From: Rhynochetos jubatus
Taxonomy: Eukaryota > Chordata > Aves > Eurypygiformes > Rhynochetidae
Assembly: GCA_027574665.1 (NCBI GenBank)
Contig: CM050648.1
Coordinates: 137,702,175 to 137,766,174, forward strand
DNA length: 64,000 bases
Direction of reading: 5' to 3'
The notes below the pieces were generated by a model that was not told the origin of the DNA, did no database searches, and saw only the letters and a list, made by a program, of their open reading frames with translations. A program made the translations under genes and the position numbers. Shown here one piece after another: positions 15,001 through 27,000 of the stretch; positions within the stretch are counted from its first letter, which is position 1, and each line of letters begins with the position of its first letter.

Positions 15001-18000
15001 CAGGCCCTTGTAAAAAGTCGCTGTCCAGCTTTCCTGTAGCCCCTTCAGGCACTGGAAGGTGCTATCAGGTCTCCCTGGAGCCTTCTCCAGGCTGAACAAG
15101 CCCAACTCTCTCAGCCTGTCCCCATAGCAGAGCTGCTCCAGCCCTCTCAGCATCTTTGTGGCCTCCTCTGGACTTGCTCCAACCAGTTGATATCCTTCTT
15201 ATGTTGGGGGCTCCAGAGCTGGATGCAGCACTATAGGTGGGGTCTCACGAGAGCAGAGTAAAGGGGGAGAATCTCCTCCCTCGCCCTGCTGGCCACACTT
15301 CTCTGGATACAGCCCAGGATCCGGTTGGCTTTCTGGGCTGCCAGTGCACACTGCTGGCTCATGTCCAGCTTTTCATCCACCTGTAACCCCAAGTCCTTCT
15401 CCTCATGGCTGCTCCCAATCCATTCTCCACCCAGCTTGTACTTGTGTTTGGGATTGCCCTGACCCAGGTGCAGGACCTTGCACTTGGCCTTGTTAAACTC
15501 TATGAGGTTGGCAGTGCCCACCTCCCCAAGCCTGTCCAGGTCCCTCTGGATGGCATCCCTTCCTTCCAGTGTGTTGACCAGATCACACAGCTTGGTGTTG
15601 TCAGGGAGCAGGGAAATAGCTGTATAGTTGCAGCCACTTGCCCATGCATCCACCTGTTTTTGTTTGACAAATCAGTCTTTCAAACATAGCACTCACTATG
15701 CACTCACTGGTTTTCAGGTTTCTAAATTATTTGCAGTGTTGCTGGGCTTTGCTAGATTAAAGCCATGTAAGTTAATAAATTTGGAGAATCATAGTGGTGA
15801 ATCACACTCATTATCTTTCCGCTCTCATCATATTGCTTCATGTTTGGGAAAGCTGTGTCAATTTAGACATGATATAAAACATTACACATGATATGCTTTT
15901 TACAAGCAGCTTTCCTTAACAAGATATAACATACCATCTCTGAGTAATGTAATCGAACATATTAAGAGTTAAAATAAGCATAGTAGTCTTTTTCTAGATT
16001 CAGGATATTCCATCATATTTTAATGCCAGTGAGTTGTGGATTAAAGAATCTAATTATTCACTAATGAGCAGTAATGGTACATATAAACTAAGGGTCACTA
16101 TCCTATTACAGGCACCTGATGGTTCACTGATAAGCATTTGGTCATTAGATTGACCGTAAAATATAGTCAATAATTGAGGTTACTCACAGAGCAGACACCT
16201 TATCAGCTTTAGGCATGGTGGGACAGCTTGTCAGTACTCTGTGTACTGATTGTGCTGTGACTGAGCATATGATTAGGGTATTGAAGCAGTCTATATCTAA
16301 TGAAACTGCAGGAAAGGCATAGCAATATTAGCACAACCACTAAATGACTAATGTGTTTTTGTTCCAAGCCTCAGACACTTCAATTAGTTCCAATAAACTC
16401 TGATCTAGTGTAGCGGTAGGCAGAGAATTCAGATATTTTGTGTACAAGCTTTCATTACACAAGTCAAAATTTGTAATGTTTCAGGGACAGATGAAATCTG
16501 TGTGGCTTTTAATGAAAAACGATGGAAATAATAAAGGCTGTCATTACCATTTTTACTTCCTTTTTTTCAATTTTAGTTTTGCATTTTTTAGATTTGGAAT
16601 AGTTTCTAAGACAATGCCTAGTGCCTGATTTAAAAGATGAAGCTGACAGCAGCAAATTAGATGTCTACATATTCTGCTTTAAGGTCCATTCATGCAGTTC
16701 ATGTAGGCTTGTGCCTATACATCTAAACTTAGCACATGTTCTGTAGCATTTTATGCCATATGGAACATTAATCAAATAATCTAGTTCTTGAAGGCTTTTG
16801 TAGAGATATTGATTTTACTGTGCTTCAAACTGTTGCTGAGAAAATAACCTCAGAACCTATTCTTTTATGATTTTTTTTTCCATGAGGATGCCTTAACTTT
16901 CATAAATTATTTAATATGGTGAAGGATGCAAAATGCCTTTTGTCTTTCTGAACTGCTGTTCAGGCTTCTGTGATGCGACCTAAGAAAGTAACCATAGAAA
17001 CATGTTAAAAGCATCAACTGAAAATCAGTAGTTCAGTTTGACAGTGATGCAAATTCTGTGAAAGAAGATTATGATGTATTAGGAACACTTGAGGCATATA
17101 TTACTGCTAACCTGTTAAACCTGATTATTCCATGACTATCAGTACTTTCAGAATTTAATGCAGGGGAAAAAAAGCACAAAAAAAAAAAAAAAAACCCCCA
17201 TGCTTTTTTTTTTTTTTTTAAAGTTGCCATGTTTCAGATATTCCTAGCTAAATCACTTCAGCCTGTCATTCTCTGTCCTGTTAAAAGCAAGAATTATATT
17301 CTGGCTAAGCTCATAATATAGTTCACCAGTCCTCTCTATTTAATAGCTGTAAACTTTTGCCCTATACCCTGCTGGGATGCACTGGTATCCTGGCTTTGTG
17401 CAGAGCTGGTGCAATTTAAATCTCTTTGACAGATAGAGTGTATAACTGGGTTATCAATAAGTCGTCATTCACCAAAAGGTGAAGAAAACGTGTGACTCAT
17501 TGGATCTTGAGTTAGACCCTTTTGTGCTGACCCGTAGTAGTTAAGCTAGTCTGTGAGGTTGCAACAGAAGCACTTGCTATAGTTACAGGTCACGGGAAGA
17601 AGTGGAGTCACTTATTAAAGCTTCCTCATTAAACATAACCCACACCCAAGACATCCTCTGTTGAGGTGGGAAAATAAAATTTAAATTAATTACCTAGGAA
17701 AGTGGGGTACCAACTCTTCCCAATTAAGGCTGCCTTGCTGACAGATACATCCAGAAACCCAGACATGGTGTATTCCTACTTGACAGTGTCGTAGCAGTAT
17801 CACAGGAGCTGTGGAGCTCTTCGGAGACACGATTGCTCACTGGCATTAACGCAGCTCTACAGCCACTTGGTGCATCAATTCTACGTTAAATGCCAAGCAA
17901 TGCCTCACTTTCTCTTGCTACCATTTGTTCACTGTTGGAAGCTGGTCAGGAAAGGTGGCTGAGCAATCTGCAGCTTGATGGAGAGCTAGAGATGTGCAGA

Positions 18001-21000
18001 TGGAGTTGAGCATCCAGCTGTTTCAGGGGGAGCCGAAATTATCCTTTTCCCCTTAATGAATCCCTCCTCTGTGGAGCAGCCTGGTCCCTGCAGTGTCCTC
18101 CCTGGTGTATGGTGCTTGAGAGGGGGATGCCTTTCTGGCCCCCTTTTCCTCTCTTCATGGAGCCAGGAAGAGCAAGAAAACCCTCCTGCGGTTGTGCAAA
18201 TGGAGACAGAGCGGGTGCCACCGAAGGGCTTGCCTCGTCTTGCTGGTGCCATGCTGTGGCTGCTGGAATGTGGTTGCTAGCTGTCTCAGGAGAGTAAACA
18301 TGACCTGCACGCAGCGCAGTGCTATGTGTGGACAGGAGACAGGGCAGGGTGTGCAGCATTGTGCAGTATCTTGTATCATCTTAGGGCAGCTTAAGCTTTC
18401 CTAGTTGCTGTGGCAGCATAATACTGCCTGTAATTAAGGACAAACAAAGCAGTGTAGGCTTTAGGTATACCCCATTTCATGTTAGCCCATTAAGGAGGAT
18501 AAATTAGAAGATAAGCCTGAATTTAGTAGGCTTTGTTCTTGGAAACAGAAATGACTCTCAGGACAGCATGTTTAAGAGCAGAACATCATTACTGGTATCA
18601 TTGCTAATACTGCATTGTACATTTGCACAGTGCTTTATCAGCATATAAGTAAGTAAGCCAGGCTCCCTGCTAAGAAGAGCTCATCCGTGATGACTGTGAG
18701 ACTGATGGGCAGACAGAGATGAGACACAGAGCTGTAGTTCAGCAAAGGGAGGAGGTAAAAAACTTGGAGTGGTGAGAGGAGAGGGGAGGTAGAGTTTCGT
18801 ACATCGTCATTGCTGATACAATTTTCATGCTTTCAGCAGTGTTCTCCCAAAGGCCAATAGGTCTGTGATCAGAGCATGGCTATTTGATTAGAGGGGGACA
18901 CGCTGAATGACCAGCCAAGTGAAGAGCCCTTGGTCAGGATTTGAGAGCGCCTCGTGGGGAATAAAGAGTGGGTGGTGGTGACCAGATGAAGCAGCACTGG
19001 GTATCTAGGAGTCATTGCTTCAGAAGATGAAGCTCACCTGTATGGAGGGTTAGGGGTTGTGGTATAAACTAAGGAGAGATTGTGCCAGGCATCAGTGTCA
19101 GGGTGATGTTTGGAAGGAGAGGCCTCACCTGGATAGCACAGGCCATGGGTTGTGCAGGAGCGGGTTGGGCTATGCTGGAGGTGGCAGGATGAAGAGAGGA
19201 GGGAGCCTGGTGCCAACCAGATTGGCAGGAAATATCAAAAGGAGGAGACAGTGAAAGAGGGCAAAAACCAGATCCAGTGACGTGCAGACTTCATACTGAA
19301 GTTGGGAGTTTGAAGGTGATGTTCTAGGTCTTTAGCTTCATAGAAAAAGCAGAATTGGGGCACAAAAAAACACTTTCAGTGTTTCCTGCTGACCAGATGT
19401 CGAAAAGATATTTATTGTAAGAGGCTGCCACTGGGGAGGACTGTTTTTTGTCAGCCCTGGGTGCCTTGATGGCTGATAATATGGGAGGTTCTGGGGCACC
19501 AGAGGCAGCCCCCTCAGGAGACATGGCGACTTTTTGAGCTGGTCTAGGTAGTCCAGTGCAGACTGCTGCTGCAGCAGCTGGAGCTTGGGTTAGCTCTGTA
19601 TTCTGAGACACTCATGATGCCTGGGAGGAAGAGCAAAGCAGAGTAATTTAAAACAGATGTGCTCACAGATATGTCAGAGGAGAGAATCTGTACCTTCAGA
19701 GCCACCCAAGGTTCAGTTTATTTGTGGGGTAAACTGTGGTCGGTGGAAGGGATTTTAAACCAAGTATTTATGCATGATCTTGGCTGGAGTTGTGCAGATG
19801 TTTCTTCTTGCTTTGTCTCTCTCTCTGATCTTCTGCTTTCCTGAACTTAATATTTTCTCTCTTAAGGGTTTTTCATATAATTTCTTTCTATAATTTCTTG
19901 TTCACTGGTAGCTGAATGCACCTGGTTATTCTGTTTTCCTGAATATATGAAATCTCACTGTTGTCTAGCTACCAGCGTCTCTTTTCCCCTTCAGCTTCTT
20001 CCCTTCTTTCTGCCCTGCCTAGCTTATCAAGAGGAGCACTTCTCCCACCTCCCCCCTAGCCCAGCCCTCCCAGTCTGCCTGCTTTTTTGGTTCCTGGACT
20101 CCTGAACACCAGTGCTTGCTCTGACTACGTTATTTGGGGCTCCTCAGCTCGGTGGCAGCTGCGCTGGTGGTTTTGCTGCAGTGGGAAACGGAGCATTCCA
20201 TAGGTAAAATGATAACGGTGACTTTCCTGTGGGGATGTAATTTGACAGTTTGCACCTGTTTGGCAACTTTATTGGTGACTTTCAGACTCTTCCAGTAACA
20301 TATTTAACTATTTTAATACTTTGTTAAGGCAGACAGACTTAGCAGGCAGAATAGTAAAATCTGATAATTGAATATTTAGTTCTCATGGCTGACTTGCAGT
20401 CACTAGCAGTTTACTGTGTGCAGGATGTGGTTTGCAGGGCAGATGGACTTTAAAGTGACACTATCTCTGTTCTGTGTTAGACTGCTTTGCTTGCTTGTGC
20501 TTGTGGCAAAATAAGACATCCCACATTATCACTTATAATAAAAAGGAAATGTCAAGCCAAAGTAATTCACCAGCACTGTACCTGCAGTGCTTGATCAACT
20601 GCAGGATTACTCTGAAGGTACTTTGGAATTCTCTGTGAAATAGTAGTGAATTTTGGCTTTTTAAAACTTCCCTCATCCTTCCTTCTGTGGGATGGAAGAT
20701 GTTTCTTTTGGCAGGATATTTCAGAGAGCTTAGCCAGTACCTCAGCATCAGTCAGTGCTGCCTTGCTGGTCACCACAGAATGATGCTCTTGGGGTTGCTT
20801 TCTGCTTTGTTGGGCTTTTCATACCTTCAGTGGTGGGCTCACTTACTAAGAAGCACTGCCCTATGGAGTTTTTACTGTGAGGAAATGACTCAGAGGATGT
20901 TAACTGGCATAAAATGAATCTAATTTAAATGATATTAGTGAAGCTAGTTGGAGTCCAGGGCAAGCTTCAGAATATTTTTTGATAATGTGTCTTGAGCAGG

Positions 21001-24000
21001 TCTTCAGGAGTTGCTTATTTCTGCTGAAATTTGAAATGATCATCTTTGGGTCAGAAACAGTCAAATCTCTCAGTCTGCAGTGGTGGAAGGACATGCATCT
21101 CACATTTTCCTGCTAAAAGTGCTATTTTAAATGGTGCTGCAATTTCAGCCTATTATACCTCTGAGAAGTATCATTTCAGAACTGATGTCAGTTGAATAAA
21201 TCACAGAAATGCTGGGCTTTAAGAAGCCTATGTGTCCCTCCTCTGTTTAAAAATACTCATTGTGTGGACATATGACTTCTGTACTTGGGTGATTTCCACT
21301 GCATCATTTAATGCTGTCAGTGACCATTTAACTCGCTAACAGTAGGAATAAGTAAGTGCCCCCCTGAGAAGTTATTTGCTTGGCAGTATAGGTGTCAAGC
21401 CTTTAACTAAGCATCTGAAATAAAACCCGGCTGAAGTGGGAATGGATCCTCTGTGAATTTTCTAGATGTGCACTAAAATATGGGCTGAGGGAGCTGGAGG
21501 TGATGAGAAAGGTATGTCTGTGGGGATGGTGTGTTGGGGCAGAGGAGGGTAACCTGAAAACTAAACCCACCCCAGAGCTTTTATTGTAAAGGAGGCTTTA
21601 CAGTCACAGATGCTAACTTGTATTCAGGCTGCTCTATGTGATCAGGAATGTGAAAATACTGAATTTCTCTCTCATTCAGTCCCTCTCTTTCCTGTCTGGT
21701 ATTTGCCTGAATGGCTTCAGATGAACCCCTTGTTAGCAGTGGCCTGTAATTTCTCTCATCCTTTCCACTAGCAAGTCATAGAAAGGGCCTCTTTCTTTCG
21801 TGAAGCAGCATGAATGAGCAGAATGCTTTCGCTTTTCATACCAGATTGTTTTTGATGAATAGCATGGAGTGTAACATCCTTTGTTACAAAAATAATTTAT
21901 TGCCTGATAAGTCATTTTGGCAGTGGCTTCTTTCTGTATACCAGGAGCTGATATTGCAGGACAAAATTTTAAGTGATCTATTTAAGTAGTTAATTTAATA
22001 ATGAAGGGCTACTTAACACCATTGTTTCTGTTTTATTAATCTGTAGTCTTAAAAATGTCTTTATTACTTTTTTTTTGATAGAATACAAATGAATTTTATT
22101 TTCCTCAACCTGTTTCATGAGTCTGTCTTGCTGGCAAATATGTCCAACTTTTTTTTGCCTACGGACTGTGCTAAGATTGATGTGGTTCTGCCTGCTTTAG
22201 CTCAGTTAGTTCATGAAGCAGAGCGAGGAAATATTGCTGGCATTCAGGTAGCTGTATTTTCAATACATAGCTATCTATGCAGTGTGCAGCCCGGGAACTG
22301 ACATATTTCTATATTAAGTGTTGACAGTCTTGCTTACATAAAGATTAACCTACACAGGTTTTCAGCAGTTTGTCATATGGTACAATTGTAAACAGCAAGT
22401 ATGGAAGTACAGCAATATGTTCATCTGCTGTTGCTTTGTTTAACATCATTAGTGAACAGAGCTGGAAATGGTATGTGGCAGGCTGCGGTGACTAGCTGCT
22501 ATTCTGGTATATTTATATACATATATGTGTATATATATGTATATTTATTTATATCTGTATATCTATAAAGTCAGTTCCTGGACCCTGGTCCTGTCTGCTG
22601 AAGCAACATTCTTTGGCCAGAGAAGTGTCAGATCTGCCAGCTGAGGAGAATATGGAGCTGACATCACTCATGACAGTTTTATAGCAGCAACCTCAGAAAC
22701 CGCTTGTTTGGGAGAGCGGAAAAAGTGGTTGGAGTGTTAACAGTCGGTGCTCGTGAAGATCTGCTTTTTCGTATTTCTTAAACCTGAGGAAAAATCACGA
22801 AGAGCTGTGAAAGTTCCTCATTGGATTCCTCATGCAAATAGCTTGAATGCTTAAAAATGGGCTTGTTTGGTTGCGTCTGTTTAAATGATAGTGTGTAGCT
22901 GAGAGGAAAGATTAGCTCTTGGGTCTGTACAGTATGAGGAAGCTTTTCTTATGTCAGGGGTAGCCTGCAGGTTTGCTTTAACTTGTTATGTTCCAGAGGT
23001 CTGGTCAGGTTTATCCCAAATGACTTTGCCTGGTCTTTCTTTGTGGTGCCTGAATTCATCTGAGTCTCGACTATTGCTCACTGATGCATGAAGCCTGAAC
23101 TCTGTACTTTATGACGATCTGAACAGAGCAGAGGGAGAGCAGCAAGGATAGCCAGAAATCAAGGAAACTTGACCTGTGGGGAAAGGTTGGAAGGACTTTT
23201 TCATTTCTAAAAGAGAAGACAGAGGTGTGGTAATGGTCTTCACAGAGAGAACAGCTCCTGCAGCAGAGGGAAATAAGGTCCTCTGTGTTTGTACTGGGGA
23301 GGTGGGGGAAAACAGACACAAGTTCCAGCAAGGCAGACTTAGTAGAGACATGAGGTGTGAATTTTCTAACAGTAAGAACAGTTAAAAACTGGAACTGATC
23401 GCCTTGGGAGGCTGTGGGCTTGCTTTCACTGAAGGTTTCTAAGAACAAGTTGGTCAAATACATATTGGGAATATATTAGGTAAAGTTTATCCTACTGTGG
23501 AGCATTGGAAAATGTAGATAAACTCTTAAAGTCCCTTCTGGACCCATCTTCTCTGATCAGCTGCGAGCAGATATCTTAATACGTCAACATAGCTGATTTT
23601 TATTTCTGCCATGCTGATTTTAGTAAGAGAAAATTAAGAGGTCACTCAAAGTGAGAGGCTGAAATTCAAGCCTGAATTGCAAGGTTATGCTATGTGCAAG
23701 AGGCAAGGCATGAACTTAATCTCATACTGGAGATACTTTCTTTCATAATGTTGGCTTGGTAATATCCTCACAATATTAGATGTGGTTTGACATTTTGGAA
23801 TGTTTCAGAATAATGGTTTTCTATTGAGAATTTATTACCTTCACCCATTATAAAAATGCCATTGTTTGAGGCTTTGCATTGTGATCCAGACGAACTAATT
23901 TATTGAGAAAGTTGAACCACTGAAATAAGGAACATTAATTGTTTTTTCTTCCTGGCAGTGCTTCTCGACAGCATTGCTGGGACAGCTAAGGAGACAAAGG

Positions 24001-27000
24001 TTTGGCACAGTACTTGTAATGGTACTTGTAATGTGAGAAAAGCCATTATATCCTCCTGAAGCTATATATGCATCACAGGAACCTAGTAAGCTTGTTCTAG
24101 GGGAAAGAACAAGCCATAACCTCAAAATTTAAAGTGTATTTGATAAGTCACTCCTTGTACAAAATTTATTGTAGGAATACAGATGGTGTCTGTCCTTTCC
24201 AAACATTCATGACAGATTTAGACATTCCCATTTTTCTGTTTAAAAATGGCTCCTTCTGAACCAGATTTGATTTTCTAAATGGAATGCCATTAGTGGAAAT
24301 GGATACCTTGTTTATTTTTAAGTTTGCTTGGGGTTTTGGGTAGCAACTGCACTGTTTCATTGTACTACCTTTCTAATTTTAGAACCACAAATCAAACAGT
24401 ATTAGTGGTAATAAAAATAATAATGCCAACCAAGTTTATTCTCTGAGTTGTGGAAAGCTTGGAACAGAGTGCTGGAGGGTGTATTGTAGGACATCCGTCT
24501 ATTTGTTGTCTATATTGACAAGTAATTAAGGAAACAATAACTGGAACTGCAGATACAATGACAGACCATGACTTCCCACTGCTTTCTTTGGAGCTGGTTT
24601 GCAGTGGGAAAGGCTTGGGATATTGGTTGTGTGGTAGAGGAGCGATCTCTTGTTGGGATGGGAACTGGGAGAGTTTGGAAGAGTAGACGGATTCCCAGCA
24701 TAAACCTGTGTCCAGAATTTTGCAAGCTTTGCAAAGTGTTCAGAATCAGGATAAAAATTGCTCCTGTGATGGCTGTCAAGGTCAAACCAAAACTCTTGAG
24801 TAAGTGTTTGAGTAACTCTTGGGTAAACACCAAAGTTCAGGATATTTAAGGCTTGGACGGTACAATTGCTTGGCCTTGACCATCTCAGTGAAGGCCTTAC
24901 GCGTTCTCACAGCAAGAATAATGACAGTGATCTCTGAAAGATAAGGCTGGCTAGTAACACTAAAACTGTTAATACGCAATGAGTTATGCTGAAATGAATG
25001 TGCAGAAGTTTTCCTTTATTATTTTTGTCAGCGGAGCTTAATAATGGGAATCAGGACTCCCAGTTCTATTTCTGACTTGTTGTTTGTCTGTAAACCCACT
25101 GTGTCAATTAAATCCTCTGTATCTTCAGTTGGCCCGTTTCTAGAATGTGTCCCAGTGTATGTTTCACATCACTCTTCCTTCTGAAGCTTAATGAATTCCA
25201 CAAAGCAAAAATTTTATAGTTGTGCATAGTTATAAAAATTTCAAATCTAGTTGTCTTTTTCATGGAGAAGTGATACACAGACGGAACACTGTTCTTCAGG
25301 GATTTAAATTGTGCTGTTCACTTTCAGAGCTGTAATGTGCAGAACGTGTGCAGTGAGTGCAAGCTAGAAGCAGCTCGCAGTACATCAGAGTATCTGAAAT
25401 GTCAGGTTAACCACATAGGCAGAATTTAAAATAAAAAATTGTATGGTTCTTTTAATGGGCAGACTTTGTAGCTAGTGTTGTTGCGGAGTCTTATTCCCTA
25501 GGTGCTGAGCATTATGTCACTGATCTGGCCACGCTTTTACTCACTGGTCTCATCCATGCATGGCAGAAAACCTAGTAATCTGTAAGTTGTATGGGGGAAA
25601 GAGCAGGTTAGAGACTGTCCCTTGTAATTTGATATGTGAGTGCTCCTGCATGTGCCGTATATTAGTTTTATTTTCTACTGTGACACCTAGCTATGAGAAA
25701 AGAACTCTCCAGAGCATCCTAAAAGACGACTTCTATTAAAGATGGAGTTAAGCAAAATGCAGACAGTAGATCTCACAGCCAGATGTAAAAATAATATACG
25801 TGGGTGTCTCTCGTGCTTTAATTGGAAGAGAGGCATAAACGTGCAGAGCTGAGTTTCCCTTGCAAGAATGTTTGTAGAAGAGTGCTTAGTGGAGGTTGAA
25901 TGGGGAAACGTGAAGGTAGGTGAGAAGCATATATCTTTGTCAAAGCTGTGACAAAATGCTTGGAAAATGACCAAAAAACCAAATGACTGTAACACTTAAG
26001 TTTTGCATCATATTCCATATGGGTCATAATTGTCCCTGTGAGGAAACAGAAGTTGGTATTGGAGAAGGTCAGACAGCCCACTGGTGCTGCAGATGGATGT
26101 GGAGCCTCCCATGGAAGATTAAATTTGAGGAAAAGAAGCAAATCAGGAAGGAGGCATGGCACCTAATCAGGCTTCTGCAGAAAGTGGTCCTATATAAGTT
26201 CAACTTCTGCCTTCCTGGTGCTGGGCAAAAAGGGCCCAGTTTATGAGAGCTTAGCCTTCTCTGTCTTCATGGGACAAAGTCCCCCTAAGGAAAAGAACGC
26301 TGGAGAAAAAAAAGACTGGAAACTCAAAGTGTAAATTCAGTAATGGCTTGTTGGATAAGGACAGCAGAAAATCCAGCACACTGGCTCCCTGTGAATGAAT
26401 GCTCTCGTGAATTTTACTGAAATAAGAAATTTTGTGAAGTTGGATTTTGGGCCCGTGTCCAAACCACGGATATATATATCCGTGTGTATTTTGGCCTAAC
26501 GAGTACTTGGTCGCAAAGTATATTGCTGGTGCTGCAATAAGTGCATAAGGATTGATGAGTCCTTGTGTGGTGCTCTTTGCCTGGACCAGTCCAGGAGCGC
26601 AAGCACAGCTGACTTTTGTAGTAGTTAAAGAACTGACTGTGCTTTTTGCAGCTGGGGATAATTACTTAAATTCGTATTCAGTATCTACAGTTTGATAGTA
26701 ATGTTTTGTTTTGCCTAAATTGCCCTATTCTTTCCATTAGACTCTTAACTTTTCCCCTTTAGGAAAAAAACCCACAACAAAACCAACAAACCCAACAAGC
26801 TGTTTGATACTGCTGGTACAAGATGTCTGTGATGTTCCAACTCCAGAAACGACCTCATTTTAATGTTGGGCAAAGTAATTCTTGTGTTCAGAGAGGTTGT
26901 AATTAAGCCTTGTGCACTGCTACCTGAGAAAAGATTCTTTTAAAATGTGAACCACATACATCATTATTAGTGCAGTTGGCCTGCTGCCCATCAAAGCACT

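Noticed and set aside
22190-22240. tRNA-like A-box in an intron
   Set aside because: Only the A-box phrase is present. No B-box at the right distance and no cloverleaf, so not a tRNA gene.
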